Shown: piece after piece, positions 9,466 through 18,424 of the stretch | Position numbering within the stretch: the stretch's first letter is position 1 | Layout: each line of letters begins with the position of its first letter | NCBI GenBank assembly: GCA_963799455.1 | Contig: CAWCXF010000004.1 | Coordinates: 1 to 64,000, forward strand | Length of the DNA stretch: 64,000 bases | From: CAWCXF01 sp963799455 | GTDB lineage: Bacteria > Pseudomonadota > Alphaproteobacteria > Rhodobacterales > Rhodobacteraceae | Direction of reading: 5' to 3' | The notes under the pieces: generated by a model | The model's input: only the letters and a program-made list of their open reading frames with translations | Told to the model about the DNA's origin: nothing | Database searches by the model: none | Made by a program: the position numbers and the translations under genes

Positions 9466-11705
9466 GGCTCGTCCTCCCTGACGACGACATCCACCGCGAC
9501 CGCGCCCGACGCGCGCAGGATCAGCGGGTTGACCTCGATCTCGGCCAAGGCGGGCCGCGCCTCCATCGCCGCCTGGAGCTTGAGCACCGCCTCCACCCCC
9601 GCGGCCACATCGGCCTTGGGGCGGCCGCGGAACCCGTCGAGCAGCGGCCAGAGCCGCAGCCGCCGCAGCGCGCCCTCGACCTCCGTTCCCGTCACCGGCG
9701 CCACGAGCGTCACGGCGTCGCCGAGAAGCTCCGCCGCGACGCCGCCCGATCCGAGCGTCAGCGTGGCGCCGTGGACCGGATCGCGGCGCAGGCCGATCAG
9801 GATCTCGGCCACGGCGCCCGCGACCATCTCCTCGGCCAGGTAGCCCCGCGCGCCTCGCATCTCGGGCTGGCCCTTTAGAGAGGCGAGCCCGAGGCGCACC
9901 ATCCCGGCCTCGGTCTTGTGCAGCGGCCCGAGACCCTTCAGCGCCAGCGGCGGCGCGAGCCCTGCCGCCGCCTCGCGCAGCGCGTCGAGCGTCGGCGCGC
10001 GGACGCCGCGCGGCACCGCGATCCCGGCGGCGGCGAGGAGCGCCTTGCCGCAGGCCTCGTCCATCAGGCGCGCCGGCCGCTCGGGCCGGGCGGGCCAGGG
10101 GCGCCAGCCGGGCCGACCGGGCGGCGCGCGCGCGGCGTCGAGGGCCGCGAGCGCGGTCTCCAGGCCCATGAGCGGCACGACGCCGCGCGCGATCATCGCC
10201 GCGGCCCGCTCCTCGGGGAGGTTCTCGGGCAGCGTGGCCACCGCGAAGGCCGGCAGGCCGGTGGCCCGCGCCGCCGCCTCGATCGCCCCGAGCGCGGGCT
10301 CGTAGGAGGCGGGGTCGCAGCGGTCGGCGCGCGGCAGGTCGATCACGAAGAGGCCCGCGTCGTAGCCCGCGAGCAGGGCCTCGAACACCTGCGCCGTGCG
10401 GGGGCCGTCGCCCCAGACGAAGGTGTGGTAGTCGAGCGGGTTCGAGACGCTCACCAGCGGGCCGAGGAGGCGGCCGAGCCGTCGGGCCTCGTCCCGCCCC
10501 GGCGGCGGGAAGTCGAGCCCGGTGCGCGCGGCGAGGTCGGCCACGAGCCCCGCCTCGCCCCCCGAGCAGGCGGCCGAGCAGAAGCGCCTCGCCCGCAAGG
10601 GGCCATGGACGTGCAGGATCTTCAGCGCCTCGACCAGCTCGGCCGGGGTCGCCACCTCGGCCACCCCGGCCTGCCGCAGAAAGGCCGAGGAGGCCGCCCC
10701 GCCGCCCGCGAGCGCCGCGGTGTGGGTGGCCGCCGCCGCCCTGCCGCCCGCCGTCCGGCCGGCCTTGAGCGCGACCACGCCCTTGCCCGCGGCCCGCGCC
10801 GCCTCGGCCAGCGCCGCGAAGGCGGGCGCGTCGCCCAGGCCCTCGACGTGGAGGCCGAGCGCGGTGACGCGCGGGTCCGCCAGGAGCGCCGCGCCGAGCT
10901 CCGCGAGCCCGACCTGCGCCGCGTTGCCGAGGCAGGCGACGGTGGCGAGCGGCAGGCCGCGGCGCTGCATGGTGAGGTTGATGGCGACGTTGGAGGACTG
11001 CGAGATCAGCGCGGCGCCCCGCTCGACCCGGCGCCCCCCGTGCTGGTCGGGCCAGAGCGGCGCGCCGTCGAGGTAGTTGACGAGGCCGTAGCAGTTGGGG
11101 CCGAGGATCGGCATGGCGCCCGCCGCCTCCACCAGCCGGGCCTGGAGCGCGGCCTCCCCGGCCTCGGCCCAGCCGGCGGCGAAGCAGACCGCGCCGCCCG
11201 CGCCCATGGCCGAGAGCGCCGCCACCGCCTCCAGCGTGGCGTGGCGGTTGACGCCGACGAACGCGGCGTCGGGCGCCTCGGGCAGCGCGCCCAGCGAGCG
11301 CAGGCAGCGCCGCCCGCCGATCGCGTCGCGCGTGGGGTGGACCGGCCAGACCGGGCCCTCGAACCCCATCGCGTCGCATTGCGCGACGGCGTTCTCGGCC
11401 CAGGCCCCACCGAGCACGGCGATCGAGCGCGGCCGCAGCAGCCGCGAGAGGTCGCGGCCCGCGCCGCCCCCGGGGAGCCCCGAGCCGGCCGATGCAGGAA
11501 AAGGCCCAACGGGCTCCGCAGGCCGGGCCGATCCGCCGGATCGGGGGAGCGGCCCCGGCCCGGCCGCCGCCGGGGACGATACCCGGCCCTCGCGCTCCTC
11601 GCGCGGCTCCTCGCCTCCCCGCCTAGGGGACGCGTGCGGACCCATCGGTCGGCCGGACGGCTCCTCGCCCATGCGCTTCGTCGCGGGGGGCGGGCCTTCC
11701 CTCAT
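9462..11705 (-). CDS. acetate--CoA ligase (ADP-forming) family acyl-CoA synthetase
   Basis: 747 residues in the order CoA-binding (LLRPRSIAVLGGAW, GFEGPVWPVHP), ligase-CoA domain with phospho-His motif ATHTAALAGG, and C-terminal ATP-grasp (LKGLGPLHKTEAGMVRLGL, EILIGLRRDPVHGATL, LAEIEVNPLIL). Such enzymes activate carboxylates with ATP and CoA; here gamma-butyrobetaine, crotonobetaine or carnitine are the likely substrates. I used the ATG at 11705 because it overlaps the acyl-CoA dehydrogenase stop as ATGA. However, the first 75 or so residues are low-complexity and the real start may be internal (a GTG at the VSSPAA segment). Confidence 0.85.
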   Translation of the reverse strand: MREGPPPATKRMGEEPSGRPMGPHASPRRGGEEPREEREGRVSSPAAAGPGPLPRSGGSARPAEPVGPFPASAGSGLPGGGAGRDLSRLLRPRSIAVLGGAWAENAVAQCDAMGFEGPVWPVHPTRDAIGGRRCLRSLGALPEAPDAAFVGVNRHATLEAVAALSAMGAGGAVCFAAGWAEAGEAALQARLVEAAGAMPILGPNCYGLVNYLDGAPLWPDQHGGRRVERGAALISQSSNVAINLTMQRRGLPLATVACLGNAAQVGLAELGAALLADPRVTALGLHVEGLGDAPAFAALAEAARAAGKGVVALKAGRTAGGRAAAATHTAALAGGGAASSAFLRQAGVAEVATPAELVEALKILHVHGPLRARRFCSAACSGGEAGLVADLAARTGLDFPPPGRDEARRLGRLLGPLVSVSNPLDYHTFVWGDGPRTAQVFEALLAGYDAGLFVIDLPRADRCDPASYEPALGAIEAAARATGLPAFAVATLPENLPEERAAAMIARGVVPLMGLETALAALDAARAPPGRPGWRPWPARPERPARLMDEACGKALLAAAGIAVPRGVRAPTLDALREAAAGLAPPLALKGLGPLHKTEAGMVRLGLASLKGQPEMRGARGYLAEEMVAGAVAEILIGLRRDPVHGATLTLGSGGVAAELLGDAVTLVAPVTGTEVEGALRRLRLWPLLDGFRGRPKADVAAGVEAVLKLQAAMEARPALAEIEVNPLILRASGAVAVDVVVREDEP

Positions 11706-12862
11706 GCCCCGAGCGGGCGCAGCAGCTCGCGCGCGATGATGTGGCGCTGGATCTCGGAGGTGCCGTCCCAGATCCGCTCGACGCGGGCATCGCGCCAGAA
11801 TCGCTCCACGGGCAGGTCGTCCATCAGGCCCATGCCGCCGAAGATCTGGAGCGTGGCGTCGGTGACGCGGCCCAGCATCTCGGTGGCGTGGAGCTTCGCG
11901 GAGGCGATCTCGCGGCCCGCGGGCAGGCCCTGGTCGAGCCGCCAGGCGGCGGCGAGGGTCAGCCACTCGGCCGCGTCGATCTCGGTGATCATGTCGGCGA
12001 GCGGGAAGCCCACGCCCTGGAAGCGCCCGATCGGCTGGCCGAACTGGCGCCGCTCGGCGGCATGCGCCAGCCCGAGGTCGAAGCAGCGGCGCGCCCGGCC
12101 CACCGCCATCGCGGCGACCGTGAGGCGCGTGGCGTGGAGCCACTCGTTCATGACCTCGAAGCCCCCGTCGACCGCGCCCAGCACCTGGGCGTCGGAGAGC
12201 CGGCAGCCGTCGAGATCCAGCACCGAGTTGGGGTAGCCGCGATGGCTGACCGAGCGGTAGCCGGGGCGGATCGTGAAGCCCGGCGTGCCGCGGTCCACCA
12301 GGAAGGCCGTGATGCGCTTCTTGGGGCCGCGGGGCGTCGCGTCCTCGCCGGTGGCGGCGAAGACGATCACGAAGTCGGCGTGCTCGGCGCCCGAGATGAA
12401 GTGCTTGGTGCCGTCGAGCACCCAGTCCCCGCCCGTCCGCCGCGCCGCGCAGGTCATCCCCCGCACGTCCGAGCCCGCGCCGGGCTCGGTCATGGCGAGC
12501 GCGTCCATCCGCTCGCCGCGCACCGCGGGCCGCAGGTAGCGCTCGACCTGCTCGCCCTCGCAGGCCATCAGGATGCCCGAGGGCCGCCCGAAGAAATGCG
12601 TCAGCGCCATCGAGCCGCGGCCCAGCTCGCGCTCCACCAGCGCGAGGTCGAGGCGGGCCAGCCCCGCGCCGCCGACGGACTCGGGGAAGTTGCAGGCGTA
12701 AAAGCCCAGGCCGATCGCCCTGGCGCGGATGGCGTCCGCCAGCTCCGGGCGCACCGCCCCCTCGCGCTCGACCTCGGCCTCGTGGGGGTGGATCTCGCGC
12801 TCGACGAAGGCGCGCACGGTGGCGACGATCATCGCCTGCTCGTCGCTCAGGCCGAAGTTCAC
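11702..12862 (-). CDS. acyl-CoA dehydrogenase, probable gamma-butyrobetainyl-CoA dehydrogenase
   Basis: 386-residue flavoprotein of normal family length. Typical blocks are MNFGLSDEQAMIVATVRAFV, AMTEPGAGSDVRGM (FAD and substrate contact), GTKHFISGAEHADF, RRQFGQPIGRFQGV, and the C-terminal IFGGMGLMDDLPVERFWRDAR then RIWDGTSEIQRHIIAREL. It would oxidise an acyl-CoA at the 2,3-position and pass electrons to ETF. Sitting between a CoA ligase and a carnitine dehydrogenase with 4-bp overlaps on both sides, its natural role is gamma-butyrobetainyl-CoA to crotonobetainyl-CoA. Confidence 0.88.
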   Translation of the reverse strand: MNFGLSDEQAMIVATVRAFVEREIHPHEAEVEREGAVRPELADAIRARAIGLGFYACNFPESVGGAGLARLDLALVERELGRGSMALTHFFGRPSGILMACEGEQVERYLRPAVRGERMDALAMTEPGAGSDVRGMTCAARRTGGDWVLDGTKHFISGAEHADFVIVFAATGEDATPRGPKKRITAFLVDRGTPGFTIRPGYRSVSHRGYPNSVLDLDGCRLSDAQVLGAVDGGFEVMNEWLHATRLTVAAMAVGRARRCFDLGLAHAAERRQFGQPIGRFQGVGFPLADMITEIDAAEWLTLAAAWRLDQGLPAGREIASAKLHATEMLGRVTDATLQIFGGMGLMDDLPVERFWRDARVERIWDGTSEIQRHIIARELLRPLGA

Positions 12863-14382
12863 GGGGCCTCCTGCGCGCGGGCCCCGCCGCCGGCGGGCGG
12901 AGCGCCGCCATCGGGCGGAGCGTCGCCGCCGTCCCCGGCGGCAGCCTCGCCCCCAGCCCCGGCATGGGCTCCGGCACGGCCCGCGGCGTGGGCCGCGGCC
13001 AGCGCGTCGAGCCGGGCGCGAAGATCGGGGCCCGGCTCGCAGGAGCGCCGCGTCTCCAGGCTGACATGGACCAGGAGCTGGTCGCAGGCCGCCAGCAGCG
13101 CGCCGTCCTCGGCGCGCCGCATCTCGTGAGCCAAGCGCAGCGTCTTGCCTTCCGCCCGCGCCACGCGCGTCTCGACGCGGATCCCTTCGGCGGCGCGGGT
13201 CTCGGCGAGGTAGCGGATCGTCGTCTCGACGGTGAACCAGCTCAGGCCGCGCGCGACGTAGTCCGGCCCGGCGCCGACATGGGCCAGCACCCCGTCGGCG
13301 GCGTCCGAGAAGACCTGGCCGTAGCGGCCCTCGTTCATGTGGCCGTTGTAGTCGGTCCAGTCGATCGGCACCGTGCGCCGCACGGTGAGCATCGGCACTC
13401 CCGCCTCCGGCACGGGCAGCGTCGCCTCATGCGCCGCGATCAGCGCGCCCGCGGCGGCGCCGCGGGCCTTGAGGGCGCGGACGATCGCCACGAGGTTGTC
13501 GTCGCGCAGCCGCTCCAGCTCGCGGATCGACAGCGCCCCCGACTGGGCGTCCGACTGCGCGGCCACCGTCTCGACCAGCGCGGGCGTCAGCGCCGGCACG
13601 TCCGTGAGCCGCGTCCATGGCCAGGCGAGCGCGGGGCCGAACTGCTCGACGAAGTGGCGCATGCCGGCCTCGCCGCCGGCGATGCGGTAGGTCTCGAAGA
13701 GGCCCATCTGAGCCCATCTGAGCCCGAAGCCCATGCGGATCGCGTCGTCGATCTCCTGGGTGGTGGCGAAGCCGTCGCGCACCAGCCACAGCGCCTCGCG
13801 CCAGACCGCCTCGAGGAAGCGGTCGGCGATGTGGGCGTCGTTCTCGCGGCGCACGCGCAGAGGGTGCATGCCCACGGCGCGCAGGATGGCCTCGGCGCGG
13901 GCCACGGCCCGGGCGTCCGCGCCCTCGCCCGGCACCAGCTCCACCAGCGGCAGCAGGTAGACCGGGTTGAAGGGGTGCGCGACGAGGATGCGGCCAGGAC
14001 GCACGGCGCCCCGGCGCAGCTCGGAGGGGCGAAAGCCCGAGGTCGAGGAGCCGATCGGCGCGGCCTCGGGCGCCGCGGCCTCGATCTCGGCCAGCACGCG
14101 GTGCTTGAGGTCGAGCCGCTCGGGCACGCTCTCCTGGACCCAGTCGGCGCCGCGGACCGCCTCGGCCACGCTGGCGGCGTGGCTCAGCCGCCCCTCGGGC
14201 GGCAGCGCCCGGTCGTAGAGCATCGGCAGGGCGCGGCGCGCGGCGGCCATCACCGCATCCATCCTGCGCGCCGCGTCGGGGTCGGGGTCGTGGAGCCGCA
14301 CGTCCCAGCCCATCAGCGCGAAGCGCGCGGCCCAGCCGCCGCCGATCACGCCGCCGCCGACGATCCCGGCCGTCCGCGTCAC
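12859..14382 (-). CDS. lcdH: carnitine 3-dehydrogenase fused to betainyl-CoA thioesterase
   Basis: 507 residues, two enzymes in one chain. Residues 1-310 are a 3-hydroxyacyl-CoA-dehydrogenase-type NAD domain (GIVGGGVIGGGWAARFALMG, AHPFNPVYLLPLVELVPG, ADRFLEAVWREAL) that oxidises L-carnitine to 3-dehydrocarnitine. Residues 340-470 are a hotdog thioesterase (VPIDWTDYNGHMNEGRYGQVF) expected to hydrolyse betainyl-CoA to glycine betaine. The tail of about 40 residues is Gly/Ala/Pro-rich. The GTG at 14382 is preceded by GGGAG at six bases. The stop overlaps the acyl-CoA dehydrogenase start (ATGA). The domain fusion is known in other bacteria. Confidence 0.9.
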   Translation of the reverse strand: MTRTAGIVGGGVIGGGWAARFALMGWDVRLHDPDPDAARRMDAVMAAARRALPMLYDRALPPEGRLSHAASVAEAVRGADWVQESVPERLDLKHRVLAEIEAAAPEAAPIGSSTSGFRPSELRRGAVRPGRILVAHPFNPVYLLPLVELVPGEGADARAVARAEAILRAVGMHPLRVRRENDAHIADRFLEAVWREALWLVRDGFATTQEIDDAIRMGFGLRWAQMGLFETYRIAGGEAGMRHFVEQFGPALAWPWTRLTDVPALTPALVETVAAQSDAQSGALSIRELERLRDDNLVAIVRALKARGAAAGALIAAHEATLPVPEAGVPMLTVRRTVPIDWTDYNGHMNEGRYGQVFSDAADGVLAHVGAGPDYVARGLSWFTVETTIRYLAETRAAEGIRVETRVARAEGKTLRLAHEMRRAEDGALLAACDQLLVHVSLETRRSCEPGPDLRARLDALAAAHAAGRAGAHAGAGGEAAAGDGGDAPPDGGAPPAGGGARAQEAP

Positions 14383-14752
14383 GAGAGGGCTCCCATGGTC
14401 TCGAAGGGCGAGGAGGGTCGCGCCGCGCTCCCTGCCGGACTCGGGCGGAACGCCCCGGGCCCATCGGAGGATCGCCGCCCGCGCGGGACGGCGCACGCGC
14501 CCGCCCGCGCCGTGGCGGGGAGCGGCCGGCATCGGCCCGTCCGGGCCGCGGCGGCCTCGCGGGCCGGCGCGTCCGCCGATCGGCCGCCCATCGGGCCGGG
14601 GCGCCGCGCGGCTCCGCCTCCCGCGACGGTCCGATGGGCGGCCACCCGGCCCCGCGCCCGGTCCCCGCCCCAGCCCCAGGCCCGAGCGCGCATGGCGGCC
14701 CGGCCGCGGCCACCGGCCCGAGACCGAGCCCGGCCCCGCGCCTGCAACCCCG
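14383..14752. other. spacer inside the carnitine gene set
   Basis: 370 bases between the BKACE stop and the dehydrogenase start, both minus strand. No ORF with family resemblance, no clear hairpin and no promoter boxes I can defend. A separate promoter for the four downstream genes is possible. Confidence 0.3.
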
Positions 14753-15661
14753 TCACGCCGGCGCCCGCTTGGTCAGGCCGAGCCGCTCGCGCACGGCGTC
14801 GGGGCCCAACACCCGCGCCCCCAGGCCCTCGACGATGCCCACGGCGCGCTCGACGAGCTGGGCGTTGGTGGCGAGCCGCCCCTTCCCGAGCCACAGATTG
14901 TCCTCCAGCCCCACGCGCACGTTGCCGCCCGCGAGCACCGCGGCCGCGACGTAGGGCATCTGATGACGCCCCAGCGAGAAGGCCGACCAGGTCCAGCCCT
15001 CGGGCACCGCGGCCACCATGGCGAGGAAGGTGTGCAGGTCGTCGGGCGCGCCCCAGGGCACGCCCATGCAGAGCTGGACCAGCGCGGGATCCTCCAGAAC
15101 GCCCTCGGCCACCAGCGCCTTGGCGAGCCACAGATGGCCGGTGTCGAAGGCCTCCACCTCGGGCCTGACGCCGAGGTCGGTCATCATTCGCCCCATCGCG
15201 CGCAGCATTCCGGGCGTGTTGGTCATCACGTAGTCGGCCTCGGCGAAGTTCATCGTGCCGCAGTCGAGCGTGCAGATCTCGGGCCGGCACTCGGCGACAT
15301 GCGCCACCCGCTCGGCGGCCGCGGCCATGTCGGTGCCGTCGCGCGGCGGCAGCGGCGCGTCGGGGGGGCCGAAGGTCAGGTCGCCGCCCATCCCCGCGGT
15401 GAGGTTGAGCACCACGTCCACCTCCGCGTCGCGGATGCGCGCCGTGACCTCGCGGTAGAGCCGGGGGTCGCGCGAGGGCGCGCCGGTCTCGGGGTCGCGC
15501 ACGTGGCAGTGGACGATCGCCGCGCCCGCGCGCGCGGCCTCGACGGCGCTCTCGGCGATCGCCTCGGGGCTGCGCGGCACGTGCGGGCTGCGCCCCTGCG
15601 TGGCGCCCGAGCCCGTCACGGCGCAGGTGATGAAGACCTCGGTGCTCATCGTCAGCGGCAT
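14753..15661 (-). CDS. BKACE family beta-keto acid cleavage enzyme (dehydrocarnitine cleavage)
   Basis: 302-residue TIM-barrel zinc enzyme of the former DUF849 family. Family marks are FITCAVTGSGATQGRSPHVPRSP, the metal motif IVHCHVRDPETG, VLNLTAGMGGD, EVEAFDTGHLWLAKAL and GGNVRVGLEDNLWLGKG. With acetyl-CoA it would cleave 3-dehydrocarnitine into betainyl-CoA and acetoacetate, feeding the thioesterase domain of the next gene. I chose ATG 15661 (GGAG box seven bases upstream); ATG 15649 is an alternative. First gene of the leftward carnitine set; 370 bp separate it from the rest. Confidence 0.88.
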   Translation of the reverse strand: MPLTMSTEVFITCAVTGSGATQGRSPHVPRSPEAIAESAVEAARAGAAIVHCHVRDPETGAPSRDPRLYREVTARIRDAEVDVVLNLTAGMGGDLTFGPPDAPLPPRDGTDMAAAAERVAHVAECRPEICTLDCGTMNFAEADYVMTNTPGMLRAMGRMMTDLGVRPEVEAFDTGHLWLAKALVAEGVLEDPALVQLCMGVPWGAPDDLHTFLAMVAAVPEGWTWSAFSLGRHQMPYVAAAVLAGGNVRVGLEDNLWLGKGRLATNAQLVERAVGIVEGLGARVLGPDAVRERLGLTKRAPA

Positions 15662-16060
15662 GGGCGTCTCCGGGGCGCGTCGGTCGCGGCCACCCCGCCG
15701 GATTAGCCGCGATCGGGGCCGGTTGGGAAGCGCCGCGCGCAGGATCGGCCGAGACTGGCAGGCTCGACGCCATGCCGGGGCCGGCCGTGCCGACCGGCTG
15801 TGCCGACGGTGGACGGTCTCCGTCTCGACATGCCCCCGGAGATCGCGCCCACCGACCCGCCGACGCTCGCGGCCGGGCGCGGCTCGTCGGTCGACGGCGG
15901 CCGAGGCGCGCGCCGCCGCTTGCGCGGCGGACGGTCGATGGGCCATGAGGGCCGCGACCCGCAGGCGAGGCGGGGACGGGACGGCCGGCGGCGGATCCGT
16001 CGAGCCCCCCCGCTCGGAGGCGCAGACGTGGGATGCCGTTCGGAGGATGGGCCGTGTGCG
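15662..16060. other. divergent intergenic region, BKACE / heparinase-like gene
   Basis: About 400 bases that must contain the promoter for the carnitine genes (leftward) and for the polysaccharide genes (rightward). Open frames cross it but carry no domain. I could not identify convincing sigma70 boxes or an operator. Confidence 0.35.
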
Positions 16061-18097
16061 ATGTCGGATCGCGGCGCCGCGCGGCGCGGGGGCGGGCCCT
16101 ATGAGAGGCTCTACGTCGTCCCCCGCGACGCGCGGGCCCAGGTGGAGGGCATGATCCGGCAGGGGCGCGCGCTCTACGAGGGGGCGACGATCGAGCTTGC
16201 GGGGGAGGTCGCGTGGTCGAGCGATGGCGGCCAGGGCCGCAGCGCGCTGTTCCACAAGCAGGCCTGGAACCCGCTCGACCTGCTGTTTTGCGTCTACGAC
16301 GAGGGCCGCGATCCCCGGCACGGCCGGATCCTGCTGCACGTCGCCGACCATTGGTGCCGGACCTTCCCCGAGATCGACGTGGACGAGTTCCTCCGCGACG
16401 CCGGATGGGCGGAGAACTTCGTCTGGTACGACATGGCGGCGGGGCTGCGCGCCTACAGGCTCGCCTACCTCGCCGACCTCCTGATGAGGGAGGCCTCGGG
16501 CGACGGCGGCGCCGAGGCGCTCGTGGCGGACGCGGGCGCGCGCGACGCGATGGCCGCACGCCTCGTGGAGAGCTACCAGCGCCATCGCGCCTACCTGATG
16601 GACGACGCCAACTTCCGCCGCAACAACCACGGCCTCTACCAGGCGTTCGGGCAGATCGCGTCGGGCACGCGGCTGGGCGCGTGGGGCGTGGCGGGCGCGG
16701 CGGAGATGCGCGAGCAGGGGCTGGCGCGGCTCGGCGCGCTGGTGGATCTTCAGTTCGCCTCCGACGGCATCCACAAGGAGCACTCGCCCGGCTACCAGCG
16801 GGCGGTCGCCAAGATCCTCACGAACGTCGTGAGGGAGATCGACGTCGAGGGCCTCGACCTGCGGCCGCTGCTCGATCGGGTGGACGAGAGCCTGGAGTGG
16901 CTTCGCACGCCCGGCGGCGCGCGCGTGAACTTCGGCGACACGCTCGAGCTGACGACCTCCGCCCCGGCCGCCGAGCCCGAGCCCGGCACGGTGGAGGCGC
17001 GGACCTTCGCCGAGGGCGGCTACTGGGTCGTGCGCGGCCGGCCCGAGCGGCCCGACGACGCGCCGGGCGCCGCGCCCGAGGCCGGATCCGAGGCCGGATC
17101 CGAGGCCGGCCCCGGCGAGGCCCGCCGCTTCGACTACCTGGCGCTCGCCTCGGCGTTCCACAGCCGCACCCACAAGCATGCCGACGACGGCACCTTCGTG
17201 TGGCACGAGCGCGGCCGGCCCATGCTGATCGACGGCGGCCGGCACAGCTACGACGGGCGCCAGGAGATGGGCAGCGACCTGTGGCGCGACGGCTACTGGT
17301 ACGCGGCCCCCGAGCGCGTCCACGTCGAGCGCTCGCGCGCGCACAACACGGTCGAGATCGACGGGCGCAACCATCCGCGCCGCGGCGTGAGGCCCTACGG
17401 CTCGGGGCTGGTCGGCTCGGGGACGGTGGATCTGGGCGCCATGGGGCGCGTGTTCCACGTCGCCTGCGAGGCGCGCTCGCTGCGCGCGCATGTCGATCCC
17501 GTCACGCAGGCGCGCAAGCCGATCGACCACTTCCGCATCCTCGCCGCCGTGCTCGGGCGCTGGGTGGTGTGCATCGACGTGGCGCGCGGCCGGGCGCCGT
17601 CGCAGGCGCGCCAGTGGTTCAACACGGCCCCGCGTTTCGAGCTGGCGCGCTGGCACGCCCTCGGCGTCGAGCTGCGCGACCCCGAAGGCGACACGCTGCG
17701 GATCGAGAGCCTCGTCGCGGATGTCGGGCCGGTGGAGATGGGGCGCGGCTGGAGCGGCCCCTCCGACGGCCTCTATCCCGGCCTCATGGGCTGGCACTCG
17801 ACCACGGCGAAGAGCTTCCATCCCAACGTCGCCCTGGCGCTCGGCGCGCGGGAGGAGCGCGAGACCTGGTGCCTGGCGACGCTGCTCTCGACCGGCCCGG
17901 TCGAGCCCGACCTCGGCTACGCCCGGGTCAACGCAACCGCGCGGCGAGGGCGGTTCCGCTTCGCGCAGGGCGGTTGTGCCTACACGCTGTCCTATCATAA
18001 GGAGGCGCCGGGCGAGCCGCCGGTCTTGAGCGTCGAGGCCTCGGAAATCGAGGCTTCGAAGGATGTGCGCGACGCCGGGGCGAGGCCGCAGGAGTGA
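16061..18097 (+). CDS. heparinase II/III family protein
   Basis: 678 residues: an alpha/alpha toroid followed by a beta-sandwich. Polysaccharide-lyase-type residues appear in NFRRNNHGLYQAFGQIA and FASDGIHKEHSPGYQ (toroid) and in FHSRTHKHADDGTFVWHERG then PMLIDGGRHSYDGR (sandwich). No signal peptide is seen with the ATG at 16061, which is odd for a periplasmic lyase; GGAGG lies about 14 bases upstream, so the start is not certain. It is followed closely by a small orphan and wecB-wecC, so it likely processes or edits an amino-uronic-acid polysaccharide. A GSEA repeat (three 12-bp copies at 17084-17110) forms a linker. Confidence 0.85.
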   Translation: MSDRGAARRGGGPYERLYVVPRDARAQVEGMIRQGRALYEGATIELAGEVAWSSDGGQGRSALFHKQAWNPLDLLFCVYDEGRDPRHGRILLHVADHWCRTFPEIDVDEFLRDAGWAENFVWYDMAAGLRAYRLAYLADLLMREASGDGGAEALVADAGARDAMAARLVESYQRHRAYLMDDANFRRNNHGLYQAFGQIASGTRLGAWGVAGAAEMREQGLARLGALVDLQFASDGIHKEHSPGYQRAVAKILTNVVREIDVEGLDLRPLLDRVDESLEWLRTPGGARVNFGDTLELTTSAPAAEPEPGTVEARTFAEGGYWVVRGRPERPDDAPGAAPEAGSEAGSEAGPGEARRFDYLALASAFHSRTHKHADDGTFVWHERGRPMLIDGGRHSYDGRQEMGSDLWRDGYWYAAPERVHVERSRAHNTVEIDGRNHPRRGVRPYGSGLVGSGTVDLGAMGRVFHVACEARSLRAHVDPVTQARKPIDHFRILAAVLGRWVVCIDVARGRAPSQARQWFNTAPRFELARWHALGVELRDPEGDTLRIESLVADVGPVEMGRGWSGPSDGLYPGLMGWHSTTAKSFHPNVALALGAREERETWCLATLLSTGPVEPDLGYARVNATARRGRFRFAQGGCAYTLSYHKEAPGEPPVLSVEASEIEASKDVRDAGARPQE

Positions 18098-18100
18098 CCG

Positions 18101-18277
18101 ATGACGGACGAGGCCCAGGCCCTTCGGCGCGAGATCGAGACCCGCTTCCTGCGCGATCTGCGCGACGAGCACGCGCGCGGCCGCGCCCTCCTCGAGGCGG
18201 CGCGCAGGCAGGCCGGGCGCGGCCCCGAGGCCGCCCCGGAGCCTTCGCCGCGCGACGCCTCGAGCGCGAGGGGATAG
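18101..18277 (+). CDS. small hypothetical protein, 58 residues
   Basis: Begins three bases after the heparinase-like stop, with AGGAG seven bases before the ATG, so translation is plausible. The product starts MTDEAQALRREIETRFL and is a charged, helix-forming segment (residues 3-38) followed by a Pro/Ser/Arg tail; no known domain. It could be an accessory peptide of the polysaccharide locus. I do not recognise it. Confidence 0.55.
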   Translation: MTDEAQALRREIETRFLRDLRDEHARGRALLEAARRQAGRGPEAAPEPSPRDASSARG

Positions 18278-18424
18278 GATCGAGGGAGGCGCGCTTGGAT
18301 TCGGACGAGGCGATGGCGGGCCGCCCCCAAGCGTGCCGGCAGGGACGCGTGCGGGCCCCGACACGGGCCGCGACACGGGCCGCGGCGCGGCCCTCGACGA
18401 AGGCCGCGCGATGAGGGCCGCGCG
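18278..18424. other. spacer with GACACGGGCCGC direct repeats
   Basis: 147 bases. Contains two to three 12-bp ACACGGGCCGCG units (about 18359-18390) and a 14-bp duplication CGCGATGAGGGCC at 18408 and 18422 whose second copy carries the wecB start codon. Confidence 0.5.

Noticed and set aside
9918..13129. Long plus-strand frames opposite the carnitine genes
   Set aside because: Reverse-complement shadows of CoA ligase and acyl-CoA dehydrogenase, which have full family motifs.
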